In this document: piece by piece, positions 26,609 to 36,049 of the stretch
Layout: every line of letters starts with the position of its first letter
Position numbering within the stretch: the first letter of the stretch is position 1
NCBI RefSeq assembly: GCF_003312915.1
Contig: NZ_CP030261.1
Span: forward strand, 2,046,001-2,110,000
DNA: 64,000 bases
Source of the DNA: Flavobacterium fluviale
GTDB taxonomy: Bacteria > Bacteroidota > Bacteroidia > Flavobacteriales > Flavobacteriaceae
Direction of reading: 5' to 3'
Made by a program: the position numbers and the translations under genes
The notes under the pieces: model-generated
Told to the model about the DNA's origin: nothing
The model's input: only the letters and a program-made list of their open reading frames with translations
Database searches by the model: none

Positions 26609-26911
26609 ATGAAGGTAGATGTTCATGCAGTTAACTTTACTGTCGACAGAAAATTGGTCGATTTTATTCAGGAAAGAATGGATAAGTTAGAAAAATACTA
26701 CGATCGAGTGGTTTCTTCAGATGTTTTTTTAAAAGTTGAAAGAACAAGTGATAAAGAAAACAAGGTGGTAGAGATAAAGATTAATGTTCCTGGTGATGAT
26801 TTTTTGGTAAAAAAACAGTGTAAAACATTTGAGGAGGCGGTCGAGCTTTCTGCAGAATCTTTAGAACGTTTGCTTGTGAAAAGGAAAGAAAAAATAAGAG
26901 CACATATTTAA
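26609..26911 (+). CDS. hpf: Ribosome hibernation factor HPF/RaiA (short form)
   Basis: This 100-residue protein begins MKVDVHAVNFTVDRKL, so the ATG at 26609 is used rather than an upstream one that adds eight residues. It matches HPF/YfiA: an alpha/beta fold with a basic C-terminal helix (ERLLVKRKEKIRAHI). It binds in the mRNA channel and silences or pairs 30S/70S ribosomes in slow growth. It lacks the long C-terminal dimerisation domain. It follows the recombinase gene by about 33 bases. Confidence 0.9.
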   Translation: MKVDVHAVNFTVDRKLVDFIQERMDKLEKYYDRVVSSDVFLKVERTSDKENKVVEIKINVPGDDFLVKKQCKTFEEAVELSAESLERLLVKRKEKIRAHI

Positions 26912-26956
26912 TTGAAATTTTTTTTAAAAAATGTTTTGATTAAAAGATAAAATACC

Positions 26957-26964
26957 TACATTTG
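26957..26964 (+). promoter_or_regulatory. -7 promoter element of the tRNA-tuf operon
   Basis: TACATTTG matches TAnnTTTG, 38 bases before tRNA-Thr. It probably drives the three tRNAs, tuf and downstream genes. Confidence 0.6.
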
Positions 26965-27001
26965 CAGTCCGTTAGAAATAGCGGACTTTTTTAATGCATT
27001 C

Positions 27002-27075
27002 GCCGATGTAGCTCAGCTGGCTAGAGCAGCTGATTTGTAATCAGCAGGTCGTGGGTTCGAGTCCCTCTATCGGCT
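27002..27075 (+). tRNA. tRNA-Thr (TGT anticodon)
   Basis: The acceptor stem pairs GCCGATG with TATCGGC; the anticodon loop TTTGTAA carries TGT at 27036-27038, and the T-arm is GGGTTCGAGTCCC. CCA is not encoded. Confidence 0.95.
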
Positions 27076-27135
27076 CAAAAAAAGTTTCAAATGCGATTTG
27101 AAATTGGTTCTTAAAATAATGGAATTAAAAAATTA

Positions 27136-27216
27136 GGGGAGATACTCAAGCGGCCAACGAGGGCAGACTGTAAATCTGCTGTGTGAACTTCGCAGGTTCG
27201 AATCCTGCTCTCCCCA
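27136..27216 (+). tRNA. tRNA-Tyr (GTA anticodon)
   Basis: The acceptor stem pairs GGGGAGA with TCTCCCC. The anticodon loop CTGTAAA carries GTA at 27170-27172, and the long variable arm fits a class II tRNA. Confidence 0.95.
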
Positions 27217-27297
27217 CAAAAAAAAAGAAGGTAAGATTTTGGGTTTTAGGTTTTTGAAATCTGAAATCTAGATTCAGATCTAAAATCAGAACTCTCT

Positions 27298-27369
27298 GCC
27301 GGTGTAGCTCAGGGGTAGAGTGCTTCCTTGGTAAGGAAGAGGTCTCGGGTTCAAATCCCGACATTGGCT
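27298..27369 (+). tRNA. tRNA-Thr (GGT anticodon)
   Basis: The acceptor stem pairs GCCGGTG with CATTGGC using two G-U pairs, and the anticodon loop TTGGTAA carries GGT. It lies just upstream of tuf, as in other bacteria. Confidence 0.94.
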
Positions 27370-27424
27370 CAAGTAAGTAGGAAATTGAAAATTAATATAT
27401 AACTAAGATTAAAAATTAAGTAAA

Positions 27425-28612
27425 ATGGCAAAGGAGAATTTTAATCGTTCCAAACCGCACTTAAACATAGGTACAATTGGACACGTGGATCACGGAAAAA
27501 CTACATTAACTGCTGCAATTACAAAAGTATTGTCAGATGCTGGTTACTGTCAAGCAAAATCGTTTGATCAAATCGATAACGCTCCAGAGGAGAAAGAAAG
27601 AGGTATTACTATTAATACATCACACGTAGAGTATGAAACAGCTAACCGTCACTACGCTCACGTTGACTGTCCAGGTCACGCGGATTACGTAAAGAACATG
27701 GTTACTGGAGCAGCTCAAATGGACGGAGCTATCTTAGTAGTTGCTGCTACAGATGGTCCAATGCCACAAACTCGTGAGCACATCCTTTTAGGTCGTCAGG
27801 TTGGTATTCCAAGAATCGTTGTTTTCATGAACAAAGTGGATATGGTTGATGATGCTGAGTTGTTAGAGCTTGTTGAGATGGAAATTAGAGATTTATTATC
27901 TTTCTACGAATATGATGGAGATAATGGTCCAGTTATTCAAGGTTCTGCTTTAGGTGGATTGAATAATGATGCTGCATGGGTTCCTAAAATTTTAGAATTA
28001 ATGGATGCTGTTGATGCTTGGATCGAAGAGCCAGTACGTGACGTAGCTAAACCATTCTTGATGCCAGTAGAGGACGTATTTACAATTACAGGTCGTGGAA
28101 CTGTTGCTACAGGTCGTATCGAAACTGGTATTGCTAATACAGGAGATCCTGTTGAAATCATTGGTATGGGAGCTGAAAAATTAACTTCTACTATTACAGG
28201 AGTTGAGATGTTCCGTAAAATCCTTGATAGAGGAGAAGCAGGAGATAACGTAGGTTTATTGTTAAGAGGTATTGATAAAGCTGATATCAAAAGAGGTATG
28301 GTTATTATTAAGCCAGGTTCAGTAAAACCACACGCTAAATTCAAAGCTGAGGTTTATATCTTGAAAAAAGAAGAAGGTGGACGTCACACTCCATTCCACA
28401 ATAACTACCGTCCACAGTTCTACGTACGTACAACTGACGTAACAGGAGTTATTTCTTTACCAGCAGGTGTAGAGATGGTAATGCCAGGTGATAACTTGAC
28501 AATTGAGGTTGCTTTATTAAGTCCAATCGCAATGAACGTAGGTTTACGTTTTGCTATCCGTGAAGGTGGTAGAACAGTAGGTGCTGGTCAGGTTACTGAA
28601 ATTTTAGAATAA
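27425..28612 (+). CDS. tuf: Elongation factor Tu
   Basis: This 395-residue protein is EF-Tu, which delivers aminoacyl-tRNA to the ribosome. GTPase motifs are visible: GHVDHGKTT near residue 19, DCPGHADY near 81 and NKVDMVDD near 136, followed by the two beta-barrel domains. It sits between tRNA-Thr and tRNA-Trp, and a terminator follows. It is the only tuf copy in this window. Confidence 0.98.
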   Translation: MAKENFNRSKPHLNIGTIGHVDHGKTTLTAAITKVLSDAGYCQAKSFDQIDNAPEEKERGITINTSHVEYETANRHYAHVDCPGHADYVKNMVTGAAQMDGAILVVAATDGPMPQTREHILLGRQVGIPRIVVFMNKVDMVDDAELLELVEMEIRDLLSFYEYDGDNGPVIQGSALGGLNNDAAWVPKILELMDAVDAWIEEPVRDVAKPFLMPVEDVFTITGRGTVATGRIETGIANTGDPVEIIGMGAEKLTSTITGVEMFRKILDRGEAGDNVGLLLRGIDKADIKRGMVIIKPGSVKPHAKFKAEVYILKKEEGGRHTPFHNNYRPQFYVRTTDVTGVISLPAGVEMVMPGDNLTIEVALLSPIAMNVGLRFAIREGGRTVGAGQVTEILE

Positions 28613-28626
28613 TTTCTATAAATATT

Positions 28627-28668
28627 AAAAAGCCAGTTGACTTTCTTAATGAAGTCACTGGCTTTTAA
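28627..28668 (+). terminator. Terminator after tuf
   Basis: AGCCAGTTGACTT and AAGTCACTGGCT form a 12 to 13-bp stem with A and T flanks, directly before tRNA-Trp. Read-through would be needed to transcribe tRNA-Trp and secE unless another promoter exists. Confidence 0.8.
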
Positions 28669-28670
28669 TT

Positions 28671-28741
28671 ACGGGCGTAGTTCAAGGGTAGAATAGCGGT
28701 CTCCAAAACCGTTGATGGGGGTTCGAATCCCTCCGCCCGTG
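28671..28741 (+). tRNA. tRNA-Trp (CCA anticodon)
   Basis: The acceptor stem pairs ACGGGCG with CGCCCGT, and the anticodon loop CTCCAAA carries CCA. It is located immediately upstream of secE, a common arrangement. Confidence 0.95.
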
Positions 28742-28760
28742 CAATAAAAAAATATATCAA

Positions 28761-28958
28761 ATGACAAAAGTTACTAATTATTTATCAGAGGCTTTCGAAG
28801 AGTTAAAGTCAAATGTTACTTGGCCAGCTTGGGCTGAAGTTCAAAAATTGACAATTGTTGTGGCTGTATTTTCTATCTTATTCGCTTTGGCGACATGGGG
28901 AGTAGATGAATTTTTTGCAAAAGCTTTGGCTGGATTTTTTAACTGGTTAAAAGGATAA
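28761..28958 (+). CDS. secE: Preprotein translocase subunit SecE
   Basis: This 65-residue protein has the SecE shape: an N-terminal amphipathic helix with FEELKSNVTWPAWAEVQK, then one transmembrane helix (about residues 30-50). SecE clamps SecY in the inner membrane translocon. It is followed by nusG after 10 bases. Confidence 0.92.
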   Translation: MTKVTNYLSEAFEELKSNVTWPAWAEVQKLTIVVAVFSILFALATWGVDEFFAKALAGFFNWLKG

Positions 28959-28968
28959 TTTTTTTGTG

Positions 28969-29520
28969 ATGGCAGATAATAATGTGAAAAAATGGTATGT
29001 GGTTAGAGCTGTAAGCGGACAAGAAAATAAAGTCAAAGCTTATATCGAAACTGAAATTGCCAGATTAGGTATGGGTGATTATGTTTCCCAGGTTTTAGTG
29101 CCTACAGAAAAAGTAGTTACTGTAAAAGAGGGAAAGAAAATGTCCAAGGATAAAGTTTATTTTCCTGGATATGTTATGATCGAAGCCAACTTGGTTGGTG
29201 AGATACCTCATATTATTAAGTCAATTACTAGTGTTATTGGTTTTTTAGGAGAAACGAAGGGTGGGGAACCTGTTCCTTTGAGGCTTTCTGAGGTTAACCG
29301 TATGTTAGGTAAGGTAGATGAATTGGCGGTAAATACGGATACAAGATCAATACCATTTAGTGTTGGTGAGACTGTTAAGGTTATTGATGGTCCTTTTAAC
29401 GGATTTAATGGTTCTGTTGAAAAAATCAATGAAGAGAAGCGTAAACTTGAGGTTATGGTAAAGATTTTCGGAAGAAAAACTCCATTGGAATTAAGCTTTA
29501 TGCAAGTAGAAAAAGTATAA
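28969..29520 (+). CDS. nusG: Transcription termination/antitermination factor NusG
   Basis: This 183-residue protein has the NGN domain (KWYVVRAVSGQENKVKAYIE near residue 7) and a C-terminal KOW domain (VGETVKVIDGPFNGFNGSVE near 130). It contacts RNA polymerase and links transcription to Rho or to ribosomes. The ATG at 28969 is preferred to an in-frame GTG one codon earlier. It is part of the secE-nusG-rplK run. Confidence 0.95.
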   Translation: MADNNVKKWYVVRAVSGQENKVKAYIETEIARLGMGDYVSQVLVPTEKVVTVKEGKKMSKDKVYFPGYVMIEANLVGEIPHIIKSITSVIGFLGETKGGEPVPLRLSEVNRMLGKVDELAVNTDTRSIPFSVGETVKVIDGPFNGFNGSVEKINEEKRKLEVMVKIFGRKTPLELSFMQVEKV

Positions 29521-29586
29521 TTTTTTGTTACACTATAATAACCATTGTAATCGCTTCCATTGATTACAGTGTTAAATTTTTTAAAA

Positions 29587-30024
29587 ATGGCTAAAGAAAT
29601 TAGTAAGGTAGTTAAACTACAAGTTAAGGGAGGTGCTGCGAACCCGTCGCCACCGGTTGGACCTGCTTTAGGAGCTGCTGGGGTTAATATCATGGAGTTT
29701 TGTAAGCAGTTTAATGCTAGAACTCAAGATAAACCTGGCAAAATTTGTCCAGTGCAAATCACTGTGTACAAAGACAAATCATTTGATTTTGTTGTTAAGA
29801 CTCCTCCAGCGGCGGTTCAGTTAATGGAAGCTGCAAAGCTAAAATCTGGTTCTGGTGAGCCTAATCGTAAAAAAGTAGCTAGCGTTACTTGGGAACAAAT
29901 TAGAACTATTGCTGAAGACAAAATGCCGGACTTAAACGCTTTCACTGTGGAAGCTGCAATGAGTATGGTTGCTGGAACAGCTAGATCTATGGGTATAACT
30001 GTATCAGGAGACGCTCCTTTTTAA
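29587..30024 (+). CDS. rplK: 50S ribosomal protein uL11
   Basis: This 145-residue protein is uL11, a GTPase-associated-centre protein that binds 23S rRNA and takes part in the stringent response through RelA. The ATG at 29587 ([12 protein letters not shown]) is chosen over an upstream in-frame ATG that adds nine residues. The [20 protein letters not shown] motif near residue 21 is diagnostic. A 66-base gap from nusG contains competing stem sequences. Confidence 0.97.
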   Translation: MAKEISKVVKLQVKGGAANPSPPVGPALGAAGVNIMEFCKQFNARTQDKPGKICPVQITVYKDKSFDFVVKTPPAAVQLMEAAKLKSGSGEPNRKKVASVTWEQIRTIAEDKMPDLNAFTVEAAMSMVAGTARSMGITVSGDAPF

Positions 30025-30037
30025 TTAAGAAAAAGAC

Positions 30038-30727
30038 ATGGCAAAATTAACAAAAAAGCAAAAAGAGGCTGCTTCAAAAATTGAAAAGAACAAATTATAC
30101 TCTCTTAAAGATGCTGCTGCATTAATAAAAGTAGTTGCTTCTGCAAAATTTGATGAGTCTGTTGATATCGCAGTTCGTTTGGGTGTAGATCCAAGAAAAG
30201 CGAATCAAATGGTTAGAGGTGTGGTTACATTACCTCACGGAACAGGTAAAGACGTTAAAGTATTAGCATTGGTTACTCCAGATAAAGAAGCGGAAGCTAA
30301 AGAAGCTGGGGCTGATTATGTAGGTCTTGACGATTATTTACAAAAAATTAAAGACGGTTGGACAGATGTTGATGTGATCATTACTATGCCTGCTGTTATG
30401 GGTAAATTAGGTCCGTTAGGTCGTATTTTAGGACCTAGAGGTTTAATGCCAAACCCTAAAACAGGTACAGTAACTATGGATGTTGCTAAAGCTGTTCAAG
30501 AGGTTAAAGCTGGTAAAATTGACTTTAAAGTTGACAAAACTGGTATCGTTCACGCAGGAATTGGTAAAGTTTCTTTTGGAGCTGAGCAAATTGTTGACAA
30601 CGCACACGAAATTATTCAAACATTAATAAAACTTAAACCAACTGCTGCTAAAGGTACATACATTAAAGGTATTCACCTTACAAGCACTATGAGTCCAGCT
30701 ATTGCATTGGATCCTAAAGCAGTATAA
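30038..30727 (+). CDS. rplA: 50S ribosomal protein uL1
   Basis: This 229-residue protein is uL1 of the L1 stalk, with [15 protein letters not shown] near residue 68 and the [21 protein letters not shown] motif near 122. It guides E-site tRNA release and in other bacteria represses its own operon by binding mRNA. It follows rplK by 13 bases. Confidence 0.97.
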   Translation: MAKLTKKQKEAASKIEKNKLYSLKDAAALIKVVASAKFDESVDIAVRLGVDPRKANQMVRGVVTLPHGTGKDVKVLALVTPDKEAEAKEAGADYVGLDDYLQKIKDGWTDVDVIITMPAVMGKLGPLGRILGPRGLMPNPKTGTVTMDVAKAVQEVKAGKIDFKVDKTGIVHAGIGKVSFGAEQIVDNAHEIIQTLIKLKPTAAKGTYIKGIHLTSTMSPAIALDPKAV

Positions 30728-30749
30728 TTGGTAGTTAAAAATTTTTAGT

Positions 30750-31253
30750 ATGACTAGAGAAGAAAAATCAATCGCGATTGAAAATTTAACTGCGCAGTTA
30801 GCTGGTACAAATATCATTTATGTATCTGATATTTCTGGATTAAACGCAGAAACAACTTCAAACTTACGTAGAGCTTGTTTTAAAGCAGGAATCAAATTAG
30901 AAGTTGTTAAGAACACTTTGCTTGCAAAAGCAATGGAAGCTTCTGCTAATGACTATGGTGATTTACCTTCAGTATTGACTGGTAATAGTGCTATATTCAT
31001 TTCTGATGTAGCTAATGCTCCTGGGAAAATTATCAAAGATTTCCGTAAGAAATCTGATAAACCAGTTTTAAAAGGTGCTTTCATCAATAATGAAGTTTAT
31101 ATTGGAGATAATCAATTAGATGCATTAGCAACTATTAAATCTAAAGAAGAACTTCTTGGAGAGCTTATTGGATTGTTACAATCTCCAGCTCAAAGAATTA
31201 TTTCTGCTTTGCAAAACAAATTCGCTGGTAGCGAAGAAGAAGCTGAAGCATAA
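30750..31253 (+). CDS. rplJ: 50S ribosomal protein uL10
   Basis: This 167-residue protein is uL10, the base of the L12 stalk, with RRACFKAGIKLEVVKNTLLA near residue 39 and a C-terminal helix that binds L12 dimers. It starts 22 bases after rplA and is followed by rplL. In other bacteria uL10-L12 represses this pair post-transcriptionally. Confidence 0.96.
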   Translation: MTREEKSIAIENLTAQLAGTNIIYVSDISGLNAETTSNLRRACFKAGIKLEVVKNTLLAKAMEASANDYGDLPSVLTGNSAIFISDVANAPGKIIKDFRKKSDKPVLKGAFINNEVYIGDNQLDALATIKSKEELLGELIGLLQSPAQRIISALQNKFAGSEEEAEA

Positions 31254-31261
31254 TAATTATT

Positions 31262-31281
31262 GTAAGAGAGTTTTCTCTTAC
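31262..31281 (+). promoter_or_regulatory. Small hairpin between rplJ and rplL
   Basis: GTAAGAGA and TCTCTTAC pair around a 4-base loop, with no T run. It may mark an RNA processing site or slow transcription. Confidence 0.35.
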
Positions 31282-31343
31282 TGCTTAAATAGCGCACAAT
31301 AAACAAAATATAATTTTACAAATCATTTTAAACGATAGAAAAA

Positions 31344-31715
31344 ATGGCAGATTTGAAACAATTCGCAGAACAATTAGTTAACTTAACAGTTAAAGAAGTT
31401 AACGAATTAGCAACAATATTAAAAGACGAGTATGGTATCGAGCCTGCTGCTGCAGCTGTAGTAGTTGCTGCTGGTGGTGGAGAAGGTGCTGCTGAAGAAG
31501 CACAAACTGAATTTACAGTTGTATTAAAAGAAGCTGGAGCTTCTAAATTAGCAGTTGTAAAATTAGTTAAAGAACTTACAGGTTTAGGTCTTAAAGAAGC
31601 TAAAGATGTAGTTGATGGTGCTCCAAGTAACGTTAAAGAAGGTGTTTCTAAAGAAGAGGCTGAAGGTCTTAAAAAAGCATTAGAAGAAGCTGGAGCTGTT
31701 GTTGAGTTAAAATAA
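31344..31715 (+). CDS. rplL: 50S ribosomal protein bL12
   Basis: This 123-residue acidic protein is L7/L12: an N-terminal dimerisation helix, an alanine/glycine-rich hinge ([19 protein letters not shown]) and a C-terminal domain with KTFEVVLKEAG-like and [20 protein letters not shown] segments that recruit translation GTPases. It lies 90 bases after rplJ and is followed by a very strong hairpin. Confidence 0.97.
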   Translation: MADLKQFAEQLVNLTVKEVNELATILKDEYGIEPAAAAVVVAAGGGEGAAEEAQTEFTVVLKEAGASKLAVVKLVKELTGLGLKEAKDVVDGAPSNVKEGVSKEEAEGLKKALEEAGAVVELK

Positions 31716-31735
31716 CAAAACACAGTTTAGAACTA

Positions 31736-31780
31736 GGTTTAGACCTTGGATGTAACCATCCAAGGGTCTAAACCATTTTT
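31736..31780 (+). terminator. Strong terminator or attenuator between rplL and rpoB
   Basis: GGTTTAGACCTTGGATG and CATCCAAGGGTCTAAACC form a 17-bp stem with one bulge and a 4-base loop, followed by ATTTTT. In many bacteria a partial terminator here sets the ratio of L12 to RNA polymerase subunits. Confidence 0.85.
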
Positions 31781-31833
31781 CGTATAATAAAATAGATCAA
31801 GTTTTATTATCAAATAGTTTAAAATACGAAAAA
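31776..31833 (+). promoter_or_regulatory. Nested stem structure in the rpoB leader
   Basis: TTTTTCGTAT (31776-31785) is the exact inverse complement of ATACGAAAAA (31824-31833), and inside it AATAAAA pairs with TTTTATT. The outer arm overlaps the T tract of the preceding terminator, so the two structures could influence each other. Confidence 0.4.
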
Positions 31834-31979
31834 GTTTTTGATCAATACGAAGACAAAAAATGGAACTCCTTTTTATAGTTTATTTTTAAAGATGTATTGA
31901 TTATAATAAGAAAGTATATATTAAACAGTGTGTGTTTACACAAAAAATTACTTTTTTTTAATCAAAATTTTGTCCATTG

Positions 31980-34900
31980 ATGATAACAAATCAGACTGAA
32001 AGATTGAATTTTGCCTCTACAAAAAATATTCCTGACTATCCAGATTTCTTAGATGTTCAGGTTAAATCTTTTAAAGATTTCTTTCAATTAGAAACGAAAT
32101 CTGACGAAAGAGGCAACGAAGGGTTATACAACACCTTCATGGAAAACTTTCCGATCACAGATACAAGAAATAACTTTGTATTGGAGTTCCTAGATTATTT
32201 TGTAGATCCACCACGTTATACAATTCAAGAATGTATAGAGAGAGGTCTTACTTATAGTGTGCCTTTAAAAGCTAGGTTGAAACTATACTGTACAGATCCA
32301 GAACACGAAGATTTTGAAACTATTGTGCAAGATGTTTATCTTGGGACAATTCCTTATATGACTCCAAGTGGTACCTTTGTTATTAATGGTGCTGAGCGTG
32401 TAGTAGTATCTCAATTACACCGTTCTCCTGGGGTTTTCTTTGGACAATCATTCCACGCAAATGGAACAAAACTATATTCTGCCAGAGTAATTCCTTTTAA
32501 AGGTTCTTGGATAGAATTTTCTACTGATATTAATAGTGTAATGTACGCTTATATCGATAGAAAGAAAAAATTACCTGTAACAACTTTATTCCGTGCGATT
32601 GGATTCGAAAGAGATAAGGATATCCTTGAAATTTTCGACTTAGCTGAAGAAATTAAAGTTTCTAAAACAGGAATTAAAAAATATATTGGAAGAAGACTTG
32701 CTGCACGTGTTTTGAACACATGGCACGAGGATTTCGTAGATGAGGATACTGGAGAGGTAGTTTCTATCGAGCGTAACGAAATCATCCTTGATCGTGATAC
32801 TATTATCGACAAAGATAATGTTGAAGAGATCATTGATTCTAATGTAAAATCTATTTTGTTGCACAAAGAGGATAACAACCAAGCAGATTATGCTATTATC
32901 CACAACACGTTACAAAAAGATCCAACAAACTCTGAAAAAGAAGCTGTAGAGCACATTTACCGTCAGTTGCGTAACGCTGAACCGCCTGATGAGGAAACTG
33001 CTCGTGGTATTATAGATAAATTGTTCTTCTCTGATCAACGTTATAACTTAGGTGAAGTTGGTCGTTACAGAATGAACAAAAAATTAGATTTAGATATCCC
33101 AATGGATAAGCAAGTGCTTACTAAAGAAGATATCATTACAATCGTAAAATATTTGATCGAATTAATTAACTCTAAAGCAGAGATTGATGATATCGATCAC
33201 TTATCAAACCGTCGTGTTAGAACAGTTGGCGAACAGTTGTCTCAACAATTCGGTGTTGGTTTAGCACGTATGGCTAGAACTATTCGTGAGAGAATGAACG
33301 TTAGAGATAACGAGGTGTTTACACCAATTGATTTGATTAATGCTAAAACATTATCATCAGTTATTAACTCTTTCTTTGGTACTAACCAGTTATCTCAATT
33401 TATGGATCAAACTAATCCATTAGCTGAGATTACACACAAAAGAAGACTTTCTGCACTTGGACCAGGTGGACTTTCGAGAGAGAGAGCTGGTTTCGAGGTT
33501 CGTGACGTTCACTATACTCACTATGGTCGTTTATGTCCGATTGAAACTCCTGAGGGACCAAACATTGGTTTGATTTCATCTCTTGGTGTTTATGCAAAAG
33601 TTAACGGAATGGGATTCATTGAGACTCCTTACCGTAAAGTTACTGATGGTGTAGTTGATTTAGAAAGTACACCTATTTACTTAAGTGCTGAAGAAGAAGA
33701 AGGAAAAATGATTGCTCAGGCAAACATTGAAATGGATGCTTCTGGTAAAATTACAGCTAGCAATGTTATTGCTCGTGAGGAAGGTGACTTTCCAGTTGTT
33801 GAACCAACATCAGTACATTATACAGACGTTGCTCCTAACCAAATTGCATCGATTTCTGCATCTTTAATTCCTTTCTTGGAGCATGATGATGCGAACCGTG
33901 CGTTGATGGGATCAAACATGATGCGTCAGGCAGTTCCTTTGATCCGTCCTGAAGCACCAATCGTTGGTACAGGTTTAGAGCGTCAGGTAGCTTCAGATTC
34001 AAGAGTATTAATCAATGCTGAAGGGCATGGTACTGTTGAGTATGTTGATGCTAATATCATTACTATTAAATACGATCGTACGGAAGACGAGAGAATGGTT
34101 AGTTTTGATGCTGATGAGAAAACTTACAACTTAATTAAATTTAGAAAAACCAATCAAGGTACAAGTATCAACTTGAAACCTATCGTAAGAAAAGGTGATA
34201 GAGTTGTTCCTGGACAAGTATTGTCTGAAGGATATGCTACTCAAAATGGAGAATTAGCTTTAGGTAGAAACTTAAAAGTTGCGTTCATGCCATGGAAAGG
34301 GTATAACTTCGAGGATGCGATTGTAATTTCTGAAAAAGTAGTTCGTGATGATATTTTTACTTCTATCCACGTTGATGATTATTCATTAGAGGTTAGAGAT
34401 ACTAAGTTAGGAAACGAAGAGTTAACAAACGATATTCCTAACGTTTCTGAAGAAGCTACTAAAGATTTAGATGAAAACGGTATGATTAGAATTGGAGCAG
34501 AGGTTAAACCTGGCGACATTTTGATCGGAAAAATTACACCAAAAGGAGAATCAGATCCTACTCCAGAAGAGAAATTGCTTCGTGCAATCTTCGGCGATAA
34601 GGCAGGTGATGTAAAAGATGCTTCATTAAAAGCTTCTCCATCTTTACATGGTGTAGTCCTTGACAAAAAATTATTTGCAAGAGCCGTAAAAGATAAACGT
34701 AAACGTACTCAAGATAAAGATGCTTTAGGCGCTTTAGAAATGGAGTTTGAAACTAAATTTGTTGAATTAAAAGACAGATTAGTTGAAAAATTATTCTTGA
34801 TTGTTAATGGAAAAACATCTCAAGGTGTAATGAATGATTTGGGTGAAGAAGTTTTACCAAAAGGTAAAAAATATACTCAGAAAATGCTTTACGCAGTAGA

Positions 34901-35792
34901 AGATTTTGCTCACTTAAGCAAAGGTCAATGGGTTGCTGATGACGCTACAAATAAAATGGTTAATGATTTAATCCATAACTATAAAATTAAGCTGAACGAC
35001 TTACAAGGATCTTTAAGAAGAGAAAAATTCACTATTACAGTTGGAGACGAATTACCATCTGGAATCTTGAAATTAGCTAAGATTTATATTGCTAAGAAAC
35101 GTAAACTGAAAGTAGGGGATAAAATGGCAGGTCGTCACGGTAACAAAGGTATTGTTGCTAGAATCGTTCGTCATGAAGATATGCCTTTCTTAGAAGACGG
35201 AACACCAGTAGATATCGTATTGAATCCACTTGGGGTACCTTCACGTATGAACATTGGTCAGATTTATGAGACTGTTCTTGGATGGGCTGGTATGAACTTG
35301 GGTAGAAAATTTGCTACTCCAATTTTTGACGGTGCTTCTCTTGATGAAATCAATGCTTTGACTGATGAGGCTAACGTACCACGTTTTGGACATACATACC
35401 TTTATGATGGTGGAACTGGAGAGCGTTTTGCACAAAAAGCAACTGTGGGTGTAATTTACATGCTTAAATTAGGGCACATGGTTGATGATAAGATGCACGC
35501 ACGTTCTATCGGACCATACTCATTGATTACGCAGCAGCCACTTGGAGGTAAGGCTCAATTTGGAGGTCAGCGTTTTGGAGAGATGGAGGTTTGGGCACTT
35601 GAGGCTTATGGTGCGTCAAGTACTTTACGTGAGATCTTAACTGTTAAGTCTGATGACGTTATTGGTAGAGCTAAAACTTACGAGGCTATCGTTAAAGGAG
35701 AATCTATGCCAGAACCAGGTTTACCAGAATCATTCAATGTATTGATGCACGAATTGAAAGGTCTTGGACTAGACATTCGTTTAGAAGAATAA
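31980..35792 (+). CDS. rpoB: DNA-directed RNA polymerase subunit beta
   Basis: This 1270-residue protein is RpoB. The ATG at 31980 is chosen over a TTG immediately before it. The rifampicin-binding region ([20 protein letters not shown], then [20 protein letters not shown]) has wild-type-like residues. The [13 protein letters not shown] motif near residue 1045 is the catalytic-centre contact region. It is expressed after the rplL terminator, with a long leader. Confidence 0.98.
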   Translation: MITNQTERLNFASTKNIPDYPDFLDVQVKSFKDFFQLETKSDERGNEGLYNTFMENFPITDTRNNFVLEFLDYFVDPPRYTIQECIERGLTYSVPLKARLKLYCTDPEHEDFETIVQDVYLGTIPYMTPSGTFVINGAERVVVSQLHRSPGVFFGQSFHANGTKLYSARVIPFKGSWIEFSTDINSVMYAYIDRKKKLPVTTLFRAIGFERDKDILEIFDLAEEIKVSKTGIKKYIGRRLAARVLNTWHEDFVDEDTGEVVSIERNEIILDRDTIIDKDNVEEIIDSNVKSILLHKEDNNQADYAIIHNTLQKDPTNSEKEAVEHIYRQLRNAEPPDEETARGIIDKLFFSDQRYNLGEVGRYRMNKKLDLDIPMDKQVLTKEDIITIVKYLIELINSKAEIDDIDHLSNRRVRTVGEQLSQQFGVGLARMARTIRERMNVRDNEVFTPIDLINAKTLSSVINSFFGTNQLSQFMDQTNPLAEITHKRRLSALGPGGLSRERAGFEVRDVHYTHYGRLCPIETPEGPNIGLISSLGVYAKVNGMGFIETPYRKVTDGVVDLESTPIYLSAEEEEGKMIAQANIEMDASGKITASNVIAREEGDFPVVEPTSVHYTDVAPNQIASISASLIPFLEHDDANRALMGSNMMRQAVPLIRPEAPIVGTGLERQVASDSRVLINAEGHGTVEYVDANIITIKYDRTEDERMVSFDADEKTYNLIKFRKTNQGTSINLKPIVRKGDRVVPGQVLSEGYATQNGELALGRNLKVAFMPWKGYNFEDAIVISEKVVRDDIFTSIHVDDYSLEVRDTKLGNEELTNDIPNVSEEATKDLDENGMIRIGAEVKPGDILIGKITPKGESDPTPEEKLLRAIFGDKAGDVKDASLKASPSLHGVVLDKKLFARAVKDKRKRTQDKDALGALEMEFETKFVELKDRLVEKLFLIVNGKTSQGVMNDLGEEVLPKGKKYTQKMLYAVEDFAHLSKGQWVADDATNKMVNDLIHNYKIKLNDLQGSLRREKFTITVGDELPSGILKLAKIYIAKKRKLKVGDKMAGRHGNKGIVARIVRHEDMPFLEDGTPVDIVLNPLGVPSRMNIGQIYETVLGWAGMNLGRKFATPIFDGASLDEINALTDEANVPRFGHTYLYDGGTGERFAQKATVGVIYMLKLGHMVDDKMHARSIGPYSLITQQPLGGKAQFGGQRFGEMEVWALEAYGASSTLREILTVKSDDVIGRAKTYEAIVKGESMPEPGLPESFNVLMHELKGLGLDIRLEE

Positions 35793-35802
35793 AAAAAGTT
35801 TT

Positions 35803-35836
35803 GTAATCAGTCTCATTTTTTAATGGGACTGATTAC
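35803..35836 (+). promoter_or_regulatory. Stable hairpin in the rpoB-rpoC gap
   Basis: GTAATCAGTCTCATT and AATGGGACTGATTAC form a 15-bp stem with one G-U region and a 4-base loop. It lacks a T run, so it is probably a processing or stability element rather than a terminator. Confidence 0.5.
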
Positions 35837-35888
35837 TCATTTATAAAGTTTTTAAAGATTTATACCCGTAAACCGTTCCGATTTTTTA

Positions 35889-35994
35889 TAAAAATGCGAG
35901 GCATTTTATAACTAGCACTTCAAATTTAATTTTGAGGTTTAGAGAAGTAACCCGAGGTAGTAGCTGAATGATTAACTCTTTATTCTAAAAGAGT
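35889..35994 (+). promoter_or_regulatory. Further hairpins in the rpoC leader
   Basis: Three weaker stems follow: AAAATGC/GCATTTT (35891-35905), a CTTCAAATTTAATTTTGAGG stretch, and ACTCTTT/AAAGAGT (35975-35994). I see no promoter element here, so rpoC probably depends on transcription from rpoB. Confidence 0.3.
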
Positions 35995-36049
35995 AGATTA
36001 TAAATCTAAAATCAATTTTTTAATTGCAAATAAATCAATAGTAAAAACT

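Noticed and set aside
27146..27364. 72-codon minus-strand frame with GFEPETSSLPRKHSTPELHRQ-like sequence
   Set aside because: It is the antisense translation of the tRNA-Tyr and tRNA-Thr genes, a well-known annotation artefact.
31328..31723. 131-codon minus-strand frame over rplL
   Set aside because: It is the shadow of the alanine-rich rplL gene, with a serine/alanine-rich product of no known family.
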